This document shows positions 7,665 through 17,650 of a stretch of DNA of 64,000 nt, piece by piece. The number at the start of each line of letters is the position of its first letter. The first letter of the stretch is position 1. The position numbers and the translations under genes were made by a program. The notes under the pieces are model-generated. The model had not been told where the DNA came from, made no database searches, and saw nothing but the letters and a program-made list of their open reading frames with translations. This DNA comes from Flavobacterium sp. 9AF (GTDB lineage Bacteria > Bacteroidota > Bacteroidia > Flavobacteriales > Flavobacteriaceae): positions 2,598,144 through 2,662,143 of the forward strand of contig NZ_LR733556.1 of assembly GCF_902506265.1 (NCBI RefSeq). The letters are read 5' to 3'.

Positions 7665-10070
7665 TTAATATAAGCTTGGATATTTATTAGGGTTAGCTTC
7701 GTTCATAATAGCATATATCTTTTCATAAATATCTTCCGCACTTGGTTTCGAAAAATAATCACCATCAGTACCATATGCAGGTCTGTGAGCTTGAGCAGAA
7801 AGTGTTTGAGGCTGGCTGTCTAAATGATAGAACCCTTTTTGAGTTTCAAGTATTTCTTGCAAAATGTAAGCGCTAGCTCCACCAGGTACATCTTCGTCAA
7901 CTACTAATAATCTATTTGTTTTTGCTACACTTTTCACAATGTCATGATGAATGTCAAATGGAAGTAAAGATTGTATATCTATAATTTCGACATCAATACC
8001 TACTTCGAATAGTTCTTTAGCTGCTTGTTCTACTAGGCGTAATGTGGAACCATAAGAAACTACAGTAATATCTTTACCTTCTTTAATTGTTTCAGTTACA
8101 CCTATAGGTGTTTTAAATTCTCCAATATTAGTTGGTTTTTTTTCTTTTAAACGGTAACCATTTAGACATTCAATTAATAATGCCGGTTCATCTGTTTCTA
8201 ATAAAGTGTTGTAAAATCCAGCTGCTTTAGTCATGTTTCTAGGAACTAAAACATGCATTCCTCTAACAGCATTAATAATCATTCCCATTGGAGAACCAGC
8301 ATGCCAAATACCTTCTAAACGATGACCACGAGTTCTAACGATTAATGGTGCTTTTTGTTTGCCGTGTGTTCTGTATTGAAGTGTAGCCAAATCATCACTC
8401 ATGATTTGTAATGCATATAATAAATAGTCTAAATACTGAATCTCTGCAATAGGACGCAAACCTCTCATGGCTAAACCAATACCTTGGCCTAAAATGGTAG
8501 CTTCTCTAATTCCTGTATCAGAAACTCTTAATTCACCATATTTTTCCTGCATGCCTTCTAAACCTTGATTTACGTCACCAATATTACCCGAATCTTCTCC
8601 AAAGATTAATGTTTCAGGGTATTTAGAAAAAATATAATCAAAATTGTCTCTTAAAATTAAACGCGCATCTACTTCTTCACTTGTTTCATCATAAGTAGGC
8701 AACACTTCTTTAACATTATGAACATTATAGGAAGATTGCGAATATAAATGAGAGCTGAATTTGGGTTGAATAACTTTTAAATATTCTGAAATCCAGTTTC
8801 CAAGGATACTCTTTGTTTGTTCCGAATTAATTAGACGAAGTACTTTTCTAGCTGTTGTTAAAATATCTTTTCTAATGGGTTCTTTAATAGAAGCTAAATC
8901 ATTAGCATGTTTTTCAATAAAAACTTTATTTACGCTTGTTTTAGCAATTTTTTGGATAATTTCAACTAATTCCTGTAACTCTTTTTTGATGGGGTCATTA
9001 TAGGCTGCCCAAGCCGCCTTTTTGCCTTCTAGAACTTCTCTTTTACAAGCCGAATTGATATCATTTATTTCTTCTTCTGTAGCAATATTATTGCTAATCA
9101 TCCAAAGTTTCATTTGTTCGATACAATCAAATTCTTTTTCCCAATCTAAACGTTCTTTATTTTTGTATCTTTCATGACTTCCAGAGGTAGAATGCCCTTG
9201 AGGTTGTGTTAATTCATCTACATGTATTAAAACAGGTACGTGCTCCTCTCTTGCAATTTTTGCAGCTTTTTCATAAATGTCTATTAATGCAGGATAATCC
9301 CAACCTTTTACACGCAAAATTTCGTATCCCTTATTTTCGTCATCTCTTTGAAATCCTTTCAGAATTTCAGAAATATTTTCTTTTGTAGTTTGATGTTTCG
9401 CATGAACCGAAATTCCGTATTCATCATCCCAAACACTCATTACCATGGGTACTTGTAATACTCCAGCGGCATTTATAGTTTCAAAAAATAAACCTTCAGA
9501 GGTTGATGCGTTTCCTATAGTTCCCCATGCTATTTCATTTCCATTTATAGAAAATTGATTATGATTTTCTAACTCTTTTACATTTCTAAAAATTTTAGAT
9601 GCTTGAGCTAGTCCTAATAAACGAGGCATTTGACCAGCAGTTGGAGAAATATCGGCACTAGAATTTTTTTGTTGTGTAAGGTTTTTCCAATTTCCATTAT
9701 CATCTACACTATGGGTAGCAAAATGCCCACCCATTTGTCGTCCTGCACTCATTGGGTCAAAACGGATATCGGTATGCCCATATAATCCAGCAAAAAACTG
9801 TTCAATAGTTAATTCATTAATAGCCATCATAAAAGTCTGATCACGATAATATCCTGATCTAAAGTCGCCATTCTTAAAAGATTTAGCCATAGCTAATTGT
9901 GGAACTTCTTTTCCATCTCCAAAGATACCAAACTTGGCTTTCCCAGTAAGAACTTCTCTTCTCCCTAATAAACTACATTCTCTACTTATAACAGCCGTTT
10001 TGTAGTCTCTAAGTACTTCAGTTTTAAAATCTTGAAATGATAAAGTTTCTTTTATGACAGAATTACTCAT
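7665..10070 (-). CDS. 2-oxoacid dehydrogenase E1, fused alpha and beta subunits
   Basis: 801 residues. The N-terminal half (about 25-350) is a thiamine-diphosphate E1-alpha domain: GYYRDQTFM, then MGGHFATH and the TPP region TIGNASTSEG...VWDDEYG. A linker region (about 350-450) leads to the E1-beta transketolase-type domain (about 465-790): FGEDSGNIGDVNQGLEG, REATILGQGIGLAMRGLRPIAEIQY, and a C-terminal transketolase fold with VVDEDVPGGASA. It would decarboxylate a branched-chain 2-oxoacid (or pyruvate) and acylate a lipoyl E2, which is not encoded here. Length and fusion fit the flavobacterial alpha/beta E1 family. The exact substrate is not certain. It is transcribed alone from a good promoter at 10093-10123. 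Confidence 0.88.
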   Translation of the reverse strand: MSNSVIKETLSFQDFKTEVLRDYKTAVISRECSLLGRREVLTGKAKFGIFGDGKEVPQLAMAKSFKNGDFRSGYYRDQTFMMAINELTIEQFFAGLYGHTDIRFDPMSAGRQMGGHFATHSVDDNGNWKNLTQQKNSSADISPTAGQMPRLLGLAQASKIFRNVKELENHNQFSINGNEIAWGTIGNASTSEGLFFETINAAGVLQVPMVMSVWDDEYGISVHAKHQTTKENISEILKGFQRDDENKGYEILRVKGWDYPALIDIYEKAAKIAREEHVPVLIHVDELTQPQGHSTSGSHERYKNKERLDWEKEFDCIEQMKLWMISNNIATEEEINDINSACKREVLEGKKAAWAAYNDPIKKELQELVEIIQKIAKTSVNKVFIEKHANDLASIKEPIRKDILTTARKVLRLINSEQTKSILGNWISEYLKVIQPKFSSHLYSQSSYNVHNVKEVLPTYDETSEEVDARLILRDNFDYIFSKYPETLIFGEDSGNIGDVNQGLEGMQEKYGELRVSDTGIREATILGQGIGLAMRGLRPIAEIQYLDYLLYALQIMSDDLATLQYRTHGKQKAPLIVRTRGHRLEGIWHAGSPMGMIINAVRGMHVLVPRNMTKAAGFYNTLLETDEPALLIECLNGYRLKEKKPTNIGEFKTPIGVTETIKEGKDITVVSYGSTLRLVEQAAKELFEVGIDVEIIDIQSLLPFDIHHDIVKSVAKTNRLLVVDEDVPGGASAYILQEILETQKGFYHLDSQPQTLSAQAHRPAYGTDGDYFSKPSAEDIYEKIYAIMNEANPNKYPSLY

Positions 10071-10092
10071 AATATTAATTTAGATGTTGCCA

Positions 10093-10123
10093 CAAATATA
10101 GTTAAACACGACGTAAAAAGCAA
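10093..10123 (-). promoter_or_regulatory. Promoter of the E1 gene
   Basis: On the minus strand TTG (10121-10123), 20 bases, then TATATTTG (10093-10100). This matches the Bacteroidota TTG-N(17-23)-TAnnTTTG pattern, 22 bases upstream of the start codon. Confidence 0.7.
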
Positions 10124-10246
10124 TAGTGTTAAATTTAAAATATTAATAATTATTATAAATACATGTAAATTAATATAAATACTATATTTATTTGTTGATA
10201 TATTGTTGTTTTGTTGAAAAAAGTTTAAAAAAATAAGAAAATAGCA

Positions 10247-13069
10247 TTAAAACCATTTTCTAGTAAACAAAGAAACTAATGTTCTTGGACTAATAGTGAT
10301 AATAAATCTAATTTTTTGCTGATAATTTTTATCATTTAGTTCAAAACCATTCGAAGATTGAACAGGTAGAAACAACTCAAAATAATCAGGTACAAGATTT
10401 AAATGGATTCCAGAATCATAGCGAAATTTTGTAGGTTCAAAATGATTTTTCAATAATCCGGCATCACCATATACTTGTATCCAATTCCAAACATTTAGTG
10501 AAGCATTAAGGGTTGTCATCCAATTATTTGCATATCGCGTATCTAATTTTGACTTAAATCCTCCTTCTGAATATACGAATTGTTGACTAAAAAGGCCAGT
10601 AGATTCACTCCTTCCTAATAAATTCGTTTGAAACGTTAGATCTACGGGTTTATCTAAACCAAAACTGTATGAATTTGTATCATTTTTATTAGAATAAATA
10701 AATTTACCTGCAAATAAGCGCAAACTAATTTGTCGATTATTTTCAAATAATTTTCTATAATTTATAACTGAAGTAACATTTCCAAAAGAGTTTGAAATTT
10801 GTACTTGATTCGATAGGTTAAACACTTTAGTAATTTCTGATTGTGAATTTGTATAAGAAGCACTAAAGACAGCAAATCGAGAAGCTTCTGTATTTACTTT
10901 TAATCCTTGAGTTGCTTCTTTATCTATAAATAATTCTCTAATTGTTATGTTTTCGGATTTATTGGTTCTTAGATTTTTGTCTCTAAAAATAAATTGAACT
11001 GTTGGAGATATTCGGGTATATTTAGCATCTGGGGCATAATGAGATTGATTGCCACTAATTCCATACAAAATTCGATATAATTTACTATCATCTCTTACAT
11101 AGTCATCTACAGCTACTGAAAAGTTACCTATAATTTTTCCTGTATTGGTAGAATAAAAAGGAGCTACACTAAAAGTAAAAGGTTTGTTGAGTATCGATTT
11201 ATTATTAAAACGGATACCAAAAGCAACACCATCGTATAAATTAAATTCAAATTCAGGTACATAGAACAACTGATTATAATTTGGCTCTTCAAGATCTTTA
11301 TAAAAATTAAATTTTAAAGGTCTGTGATTAAAAAAGAATCCTTTTAATGATTTCCAATTGTTTCTTAAATTATATTCAGGAACTTCATTAAAATAGTTTA
11401 AGACTAATTTTGTAGCATCATTTCTTTTAATAGTAAAAGTGCTATCCGTTTTGATATTTTCTATCCAATTTTTTTCTATTATTGAATCATTTTTTAATTT
11501 ATATAAGGAAATAGGAACATCAGTATGCGTTTTATTTTTAATTGTTAAAGTAATGATTTCATCATCTTTAGAAATTTTAGTAATCTTAAAATCGATTAAA
11601 TCTCTACTTTTTATTATAGAATTAAAAAACCAATTAATATCCTTTTTTGTATTATTTTTTAAGATTATTTCAAAGTCAAGCGCGCTGGTTTCAATAAGTT
11701 GATTTAAAGTGATAAATTCTTTAATTGAATTTTCAACAATGTGATTGCCTAAATACTCATTTAAGTAATTTATACTTAAGCCTGCTTTGTATTTGTTAGC
11801 TATTTGCTCATTAAATTTAATCAATTCATCTTTAGATTCATTTAGAGGTTGGTCTAGATTTTTTCTAGCCATAAGCATATACAAATAATTATACTGTTGA
11901 TTAAAATCTAAATTTATAAAGTGATATGATTTTAAGAGTTTTATTTTGGCTAAATTACCTGTCATTTTTGTATCAGGGTGAAATTCTTCGATGTATTTCA
12001 TCATGATAAAAACTTGAAAAGCATCTAAAACCCATTGATCTTTCCTTGGATTTATTAATAAATTATCTTTTAAAAATGCATTAGTATATGTTTTAAGAAA
12101 CATGAGTTCAAACATAAACTCGTTTGAAAAAGGACTTAAAAATGAAGGCAATTGATTCAAACCATAAAAAGGTTGACGGCTGTAGTCTTCTTTAGAAACC
12201 AAGAGTTTTTTTGTAGCAGTGCTACCTGTCTTTTCTGTTACGAAATGAGTAATTTTATCAATCAATAATGCTTTTCTGACGTCATCAATTTTTGTTTCAA
12301 TATTAGTAACTACTTCTGTTAAATCGTTTTTGTAATATGTAAACTCATTTATTGGATTGATGCTTATGGTAAAATCGGTTTTATTGTGTCCGTAAAAAGT
12401 ATGACTATCTAATTCATTAGTAACACTCGCAGTTTTTTCGAGAATTAGATCTGAAACAATAAACACATTTTTAGTAGCTTCTAATGTAACTTTATAATCT
12501 GTAGGAGCATTTGAAATGTCGTCTAAATTTTCATTACTATAAATAATAAATTGTCTGTTTTCAAATCGAGCAGGAGATAGAAACCAATTTTTTAAATAGA
12601 TATTTCCATCATTATCATACCCATATTTTGTAAACTTTTCATGAGGAATTTTTACTTTATAGAATAAGGAAAGTTTTACAGAAGTATTAGGCTTTAAAGG
12701 CTCGTTTAATTCCAAAAGGATTACATCAAGATTATTTTTAGCTCTTGTCCAATTTATATTTTTAAATTCTGAATCTTTTGCATTGATAATTTGGGTATAA
12801 CCTCTCTCATTTTCTTTTGCTAAATGAAATGCTCTGGTATATTCATCAGAAAAACGTTTGCCTAAGGGAGAATTTTTATCTGAAAAGGCATTGTTCCAAT
12901 CATTAAGAGCAATTGTATTAAGAATGGTGTTACTTGTATTGTTATAAATTAATTCATGTTGCACCAAAATGGTTTTGTCTTCATGATTCAATCTTGCTGT
13001 AATAACAGAATTATGCTGTGAAAAGCATAAATAGGGAAACAAAAAAAATAATAAATTCTTAATTTTCAA
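10247..13069 (-). CDS. Degenerate M1-peptidase-like domain fused to an outer-membrane barrel
   Basis: 940 residues with a signal peptide (LLFFLFPYLCFS). Residues 20-250 resemble the beta-rich N-terminal domain of M1 aminopeptidases. Residues 295-360 align with the catalytic region (FYGLNQLPSFLSPF, then 18-residue spacing to WVLDAF). However, the zinc motif HExxH is replaced by KTYTN at 326-330, and the distal glutamate by D349, so it should be catalytically dead. Residues about 580-940 have alternating hydrophobic strands and end in KWF, as outer-membrane beta-barrels do. The start must be TTG 13067-13069: an in-frame stop lies 12 bases upstream and no ATG precedes the signal peptide. Role unknown; perhaps a surface scaffold. 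Confidence 0.75.
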   Translation of the reverse strand: MKIKNLLFFLFPYLCFSQHNSVITARLNHEDKTILVQHELIYNNTSNTILNTIALNDWNNAFSDKNSPLGKRFSDEYTRAFHLAKENERGYTQIINAKDSEFKNINWTRAKNNLDVILLELNEPLKPNTSVKLSLFYKVKIPHEKFTKYGYDNDGNIYLKNWFLSPARFENRQFIIYSNENLDDISNAPTDYKVTLEATKNVFIVSDLILEKTASVTNELDSHTFYGHNKTDFTISINPINEFTYYKNDLTEVVTNIETKIDDVRKALLIDKITHFVTEKTGSTATKKLLVSKEDYSRQPFYGLNQLPSFLSPFSNEFMFELMFLKTYTNAFLKDNLLINPRKDQWVLDAFQVFIMMKYIEEFHPDTKMTGNLAKIKLLKSYHFINLDFNQQYNYLYMLMARKNLDQPLNESKDELIKFNEQIANKYKAGLSINYLNEYLGNHIVENSIKEFITLNQLIETSALDFEIILKNNTKKDINWFFNSIIKSRDLIDFKITKISKDDEIITLTIKNKTHTDVPISLYKLKNDSIIEKNWIENIKTDSTFTIKRNDATKLVLNYFNEVPEYNLRNNWKSLKGFFFNHRPLKFNFYKDLEEPNYNQLFYVPEFEFNLYDGVAFGIRFNNKSILNKPFTFSVAPFYSTNTGKIIGNFSVAVDDYVRDDSKLYRILYGISGNQSHYAPDAKYTRISPTVQFIFRDKNLRTNKSENITIRELFIDKEATQGLKVNTEASRFAVFSASYTNSQSEITKVFNLSNQVQISNSFGNVTSVINYRKLFENNRQISLRLFAGKFIYSNKNDTNSYSFGLDKPVDLTFQTNLLGRSESTGLFSQQFVYSEGGFKSKLDTRYANNWMTTLNASLNVWNWIQVYGDAGLLKNHFEPTKFRYDSGIHLNLVPDYFELFLPVQSSNGFELNDKNYQQKIRFIITISPRTLVSLFTRKWF

Positions 13070-13217
13070 GTTTGTTTTTAATTAAAAGATTACAATTTTA
13101 CTAAAAAGTTGCGTCATTTTGTAGGTTTTACCCTTAAAATCGCTTTATATTTTCATTAAAGTAGTTTAATGTTAATAAAATCAACGCTTTATCATAAAGG
13201 AAGTAAATCTTAATACC

Positions 13218-13225
13218 TACATTTG
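13218..13225 (+). promoter_or_regulatory. -7 promoter box for the endonuclease gene
   Basis: TACATTTG, a match to TAnnTTTG, 18 bases before the ATG at 13243. The -33 region is weak. Confidence 0.55.
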
Positions 13226-13242
13226 TAAAAAAAAAAGAAAAT

Positions 13243-15204
13243 ATGATGCCCCAAAAATTACATCTATTACTAGCTCTTTTTTGTATTTCATTTTGTTCTT
13301 CACAAATTGTTATCAATGAAATTGATGCAGATAATCCTGGTTCTGACCAATTAGAATTTGTTGAATTAAAATCAAGTTCACCAAACTTTTCTTTAGACGG
13401 TTATGTTTTAGTTTTTTTTAATGAAACCAATTCTTCGAGTTATTTTACTATTGATTTAGATGGTTACACTACCGATATTAACGGAATAGTTCATTTTGGG
13501 AATAGTGCTGTTAATCCTGCACCAATGGGTGTTTTCTATAATGGAGCGATTCAAAATGGTCCAGATGTAGTAGCTCTTTATCAAGCTGATGCTTCCGATT
13601 TTCCTTTTGATGCTGCTACATCGACAGGAACTTTGGCTACGACAACGAATCTGATAGATGGGTTAGCTTACACCAATTCAACGAGTCAACCGGTTAACTT
13701 AATGTCAATTCTTGGAATCACATTATGCACAAGAGAATCTACATCTACTTCAGTACAACGAAAAAACGATGGTACTTATGAAGCAAAACCTCCTACACCA
13801 GGTGTGAATAATGATGGTACTGGTGTGGTAATAAATTATGTTACTGTTTCCATTCCTCAAACTTCTTATATTGAAGGAGAAAGTTTTATAATTACTTTTT
13901 CGACAGACACACCCGTTCAAGACCAACAATTAGTCTTTAATTACACTTTAGTAAATGGTAATTTTATGGTTAATGATTATACGTCAGTTAATCAGACAGT
14001 TTCTATTCCTGTAGGAGAAACATCTGCACAACGTTCTGTAACAATATACGATGATATAACGGACGAAGGGGATGAGGAAATGTTAATTCAAGTACAGTCA
14101 CTTCCTTTTGGTTACGCTTCAGCTAATAATAATGTTATTGTAAGGGTTTATGATAATGATTATGTAATACAAACTTATGGAACACCATTAAATCCAACTT
14201 ATGGTTTTGTAACTCCTACCACTCCGGCAGGTTATTATGACAACTTAGAAGGGGTTTCAGGAGCAAATTTAAAACAAGCATTGCAAAATATAATAGCGAA
14301 CTATAGTGTAGTACATGCTCATAATTACGGTGATATTGAATATATTTTAAAAGAAGCCGATAAAAATCCTTTAAACTCTAACCAAGTTTGGCAAATGTAT
14401 GTTGAAAGTCCGAGAGCTATTCTGGATTATCAAACGGGATCAAGTAATATTGGTGTTTGGAATAGAGAACATATTTTTCCACAGTCAAGAGGAGGATTTT
14501 CAGATGGGACTTCCTCTTCAGCAGATGGAATAAATGTTTGGTTACCTACTAATGCCAATGATATTTTAGCAGGACATGGTGATGCACATCATATAAGAGC
14601 AGAAGACGGTGCGGAAAATTCAACCAGAAGTAATAGAGATTATGGAGTAGATTATAATGGTCCATCAGGAAACCAAGGAAGTTGGCATGGAGATGTGGCT
14701 AGAGCTTTATTTTATATGGCAGTTCGTTATAACGGATTAAACTTAGTGAATGGTAATCCAGCTGATAATATTGTAGGACAAATGGGCGATTTAGCTACTT
14801 TATTAACTTGGAATTCACAAGATCCACCTGATGATTTTGAAATGCATCGAAACAATTACATCTACACTTGGCAATTGAATAGAAATCCGTTTATCGACTA
14901 TCCTCAGTTGGCCAATTATATATTTGGTGCTAATTTTGGACAACCATGGTCTTTTACCTTGTCTAATGAAAATTTTGAAACGAATCAAGTTAAAGTGTAT
15001 CCTAATCCAACAACTAATTATTTGATTTTTTCGGGTGTAAAAGGTCAAGCAATTGCTGAAATAATCAATTTATCAGGTCAAGTGGTTGTTAAACATCAAT
15101 TCGACAAAGAATCACGTTTGGAAATTGATTTGCCATCTGGTATATACTTAGTTACAGTATCGGATCAAGATTCTAAAGTACACAAGAAAATTGTGGTAAG
15201 ATAA
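13243..15204 (+). CDS. Secreted endonuclease I with lamin-tail domain and T9SS tail
   Basis: 653 residues. A signal peptide (to about residue 20) is followed by a lamin-tail (LTD) domain (IVINEIDADNPGSDQLEFVEL, about 21-190) and a Calx-beta-like region (about 195-305, DDITDEGDEE). The endonuclease I (EndA/NucM, PF04231) domain spans about 325-570: WNREHIFPQSRGG with the metal-binding histidine, then GDAHHIRAED, SWHGDVARALFYMAVRY, and the NRNPFIDYP end motif. The last 80 residues are a type A T9SS sorting domain (YPNPTTNYL..., GIYLVTVS). It would degrade extracellular DNA for nutrient uptake at the surface or in the medium. Domain order is typical of secreted nucleases of this family. A start at the second ATG (13246) is equally possible. 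Confidence 0.92.
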   Translation: MMPQKLHLLLALFCISFCSSQIVINEIDADNPGSDQLEFVELKSSSPNFSLDGYVLVFFNETNSSSYFTIDLDGYTTDINGIVHFGNSAVNPAPMGVFYNGAIQNGPDVVALYQADASDFPFDAATSTGTLATTTNLIDGLAYTNSTSQPVNLMSILGITLCTRESTSTSVQRKNDGTYEAKPPTPGVNNDGTGVVINYVTVSIPQTSYIEGESFIITFSTDTPVQDQQLVFNYTLVNGNFMVNDYTSVNQTVSIPVGETSAQRSVTIYDDITDEGDEEMLIQVQSLPFGYASANNNVIVRVYDNDYVIQTYGTPLNPTYGFVTPTTPAGYYDNLEGVSGANLKQALQNIIANYSVVHAHNYGDIEYILKEADKNPLNSNQVWQMYVESPRAILDYQTGSSNIGVWNREHIFPQSRGGFSDGTSSSADGINVWLPTNANDILAGHGDAHHIRAEDGAENSTRSNRDYGVDYNGPSGNQGSWHGDVARALFYMAVRYNGLNLVNGNPADNIVGQMGDLATLLTWNSQDPPDDFEMHRNNYIYTWQLNRNPFIDYPQLANYIFGANFGQPWSFTLSNENFETNQVKVYPNPTTNYLIFSGVKGQAIAEIINLSGQVVVKHQFDKESRLEIDLPSGIYLVTVSDQDSKVHKKIVVR

Positions 15205-15227
15205 AACTACTCTTCTTTTAAAAATAC

Positions 15228-15365
15228 AAAGAGGCAGCCCAAAAAGTCAACAAAGGTGTTATTCTGAATTTATTTTAGAATTTTAAAATATTGATTATTT
15301 TTTAATTTAGAATCTGAAACAAGTTCATATTGACAAAAATCATTACTTTTTGTACAGCTTCTTTG
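15228..15365. repeat. Palindromic dispersed repeat, copy 2
   Basis: AAAGAGGCAGCCCAAAAAGTC at the left end and GTACAGCTTCTTT at the right end are inverted. Inside are TTATTCTGAATTTATTTTAGAA and TTTAGAATCTGAAACAAGTT. The ends and the TTCTGAATTTATTT / GAAACAAGTTCA blocks match copy 1 at 7497-7659 in the same order; the centre differs. It lies between the endonuclease and DUF4252 genes. Confidence 0.7.
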
Positions 15366-15423
15366 TTACAAAACTTTATCTGTGTCGTCTAGCTTTTTAT
15401 AATAACAATAAAACCAGATAATT

Positions 15424-15855
15424 ATGAAAAATTTGTTTTGCACGTTAGTCTTGTTATGTAGTGTTAATTTATTTTTTGGTCAGTCCTTTAAAAAATTTGA
15501 AAACAATAAAGAGGTGTCTTCTTTTGTAATCAACAAAGATTTATTTTCGGACTTAGAAATAAACACCAATGGAAAAGATCAAGAAGATAAGAAAATTATC
15601 GATTTTTTGAAAAAAATTGAATTTGTAAAAGTCTTTTCAACTTCAAACGATGAGCTTAGAGGTGATATGAAAGCAGTTGCTAAAAAATATAAAAAGAATA
15701 AGAGTTTGGAACAATTAATGAAATATTCAGCTAATGGTAAAGAAGCTAGTTTTTTAATGAAAACCAACAAAAAAGATGAATTAGAAGAATTAATGATTTT
15801 TGTGGAAGGCTCGGGTAAAAATGATAGTGTTCTAATTCTCTTTTCATTAAGTTAA
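15424..15855 (+). CDS. DUF4252-family secreted protein
   Basis: 143 residues with signal peptide MKNLFCTLVLLCSVNLFFGQ. The mature part fits DUF4252: an early F-x-x-N-K-E-V-S-S-F-V-I-N-K-D-L-F motif, a central IEFVKVFSTS strand, a YKKNKSLEQLMKYS helix and ELEELMIFVEG...SVLILFS at the end. Family members are often near ECF sigma/anti-sigma genes in Bacteroidota, but none is present here. Function unknown. A terminator follows at 15883-15914. Confidence 0.8.
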   Translation: MKNLFCTLVLLCSVNLFFGQSFKKFENNKEVSSFVINKDLFSDLEINTNGKDQEDKKIIDFLKKIEFVKVFSTSNDELRGDMKAVAKKYKKNKSLEQLMKYSANGKEASFLMKTNKKDELEELMIFVEGSGKNDSVLILFSLS

Positions 15856-15882
15856 ATAGAGTAGTAAAGAGTTAGTTTTAAG

Positions 15883-15914
15883 AACCTGTTTCGAAAGTAG
15901 AAACAGGTTTTTTC
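15883..15914 (+). terminator. Intrinsic terminator
   Basis: AACCTGTTT and AAACAGGTT form the stem around a nine-base loop, followed by a T-run. It lies 27 bases after the DUF4252 stop. Confidence 0.8.
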
Positions 15915-16016
15915 TTTAAATAGGAAATGCTTACTATTTAAATTTAGTAATCCTTTATACAATGCCCGTTTTGTTCTTAAAAAATGTGTACTTTAGTATG
16001 CTTATAAACAATAAGC

Positions 16017-17579
16017 ATGATACGCATAAAAAAAATAGCTATTTTTTTAATTGGTGGTATTCTGTTCCTTGGAATACTCAATTTCGGTCTTAATCTATGG
16101 ATTGAACTTAAATTGCCTAAACTAATCGCTGATAAAAATAATTCTGCTTACAACATAGCGTATAAAGATATAGATATTTCACTTTGGAATACAACATTAA
16201 AAGTATTTGATGTTTCGGTCGCTCCTAAAACAGAAATTGAAAATACCAATAAAAAAATTGGAATATATGCTAAAGTACCCCAAATAAAAGTAGCTCATTT
16301 TAGCATCTTGAGTATTTTGTTTGGAGATAAAATTAAAGCAGATCAACTCGTTATTGTAGCACCAGAAATTATACTGCATAAAAACAACGATGAGGTGCTG
16401 TCCCATGCTAAAAGTATTCAGTCTAAAATAATCGAACCTTTTGAAAAAATTATTGTGGTGAATGCTATTTATTTAAGAGAAGGGAACGTACAAATTGTAA
16501 AAGCCGAAAACGACCAACTTTTAGCTTCTTTAAAACAGCTTAATTTAAAAGTTGAAGGTTTAGTATTAAACGAAAAGACTTTGCAAAATAAAATTCCTTT
16601 TACTTATAAAAATTACAGTATTAATTGTACCCATCTTTTGTATCAGGTTAACGAATTTTACACTTTGAAGGTTTCAAAATTCAATACAACAAATACCGCT
16701 TTGCAAATGGATGATCTTGAGCTAAAACCAACCTATTCAAGAAAAGTTTTTGTCCAAAAAATACCGAAAGAAAGAGATTTGTATAACCTTAGGATGAAGC
16801 AAATTTCCTTGAAAGAAATGCATTGGGGTTTCCATGAAGATGTTTTCTTTTGTAAAATTCCAGAAATAGTGTTTGACCAATTGGAAGCCACTATTTATAG
16901 AGGCAAAATGCCAGAAGACGATTTAAGTAAGAAGAAACTATATAACAAATTATTGCGTAATCTTCCTTTTGATTTACAAGTTGATATGTTAAAAATAGCA
17001 CAATCTAAAATAGTATATGAAGAAGAAAAAACCTTTGAAGAAGGTCCAGGAAAATTAATTTTTGATGCTTTTAACCTAAAAGCAACCTCTATACAAAGTG
17101 GTGTTCATAAAACAAAAGTACCTGATACAAAAATAAGTGTTCAGTCCCGATTTATGGAAGAGTCTATTTTAGATGTAGATTGGTCTTTTAATGTGTTAGA
17201 TAGTACAGATGGTTTTAAGATTAAAGGAAAAATAAATCATTTTAATGCCGAAAAATTAGTCTATTTTACAAAACCCTATCTCAATGTTGTTGTGAAAGGC
17301 GATTTAGAGAAAGTGTATTTTAATTTCAGTGGAAATAATGAGATGAGCCAAGGAGATTTTGCATTAAAATATGATGACTTAAAAGTTGAAATCTATCAAA
17401 ATAATAAACGCTACAAAAAGAACGGTCTTTTAACAGCAATAGGAAATTTATTCGTAAAAGATGATTCTGGAGAAGAGTTAAAAGCAGTATCAGTTAAAGT
17501 AGAACGCGTTCCTGAAAAATCCTTCTACAATTTGTTATGGATAAGTGTTGCCGATGGTTTAAAGCAAGTTTTATTATAA
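16017..17579 (+). CDS. AsmA/DUF748-like envelope protein
   Basis: 520 residues with one N-terminal membrane helix (about 6-28, IAIFLIGGILFLGILNFGL) and a long periplasmic region. The opening AYNIAYKDIDISLWNTTLKVFDVSVAPK, the repeated amphipathic beta-strand pattern and the closing FNFSGNNEMSQGDFALKYDDLKV segment are typical of AsmA/DUF748-type bridge proteins. Such proteins are linked to lipid or outer-membrane assembly. The match is by pattern rather than a decisive motif. It appears monocistronic, with a bidirectional terminator downstream. Confidence 0.65.
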   Translation: MIRIKKIAIFLIGGILFLGILNFGLNLWIELKLPKLIADKNNSAYNIAYKDIDISLWNTTLKVFDVSVAPKTEIENTNKKIGIYAKVPQIKVAHFSILSILFGDKIKADQLVIVAPEIILHKNNDEVLSHAKSIQSKIIEPFEKIIVVNAIYLREGNVQIVKAENDQLLASLKQLNLKVEGLVLNEKTLQNKIPFTYKNYSINCTHLLYQVNEFYTLKVSKFNTTNTALQMDDLELKPTYSRKVFVQKIPKERDLYNLRMKQISLKEMHWGFHEDVFFCKIPEIVFDQLEATIYRGKMPEDDLSKKKLYNKLLRNLPFDLQVDMLKIAQSKIVYEEEKTFEEGPGKLIFDAFNLKATSIQSGVHKTKVPDTKISVQSRFMEESILDVDWSFNVLDSTDGFKIKGKINHFNAEKLVYFTKPYLNVVVKGDLEKVYFNFSGNNEMSQGDFALKYDDLKVEIYQNNKRYKKNGLLTAIGNLFVKDDSGEELKAVSVKVERVPEKSFYNLLWISVADGLKQVLL

Positions 17580-17597
17580 TACAATAGAATGAGAATA

Positions 17598-17634
17598 AGA
17601 AAGCCTGCTTTAATTAATTAAAACAGGCTTTCTT
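17598..17634. terminator. Bidirectional intrinsic terminator
   Basis: AGAAAGCCTG and CAGGCTTTCT pair around an AT-rich inner stem. It lies between convergent genes ending at 17579 and 17651. Confidence 0.8.
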
Positions 17635-17650
17635 AATTTAGAATGAAGTA

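Noticed and set aside
13134-13316. A 60-codon minus-strand frame overlapping the endonuclease start
   Set aside because: It is the antisense of the endonuclease signal peptide and promoter region, without ribosome site or homology.
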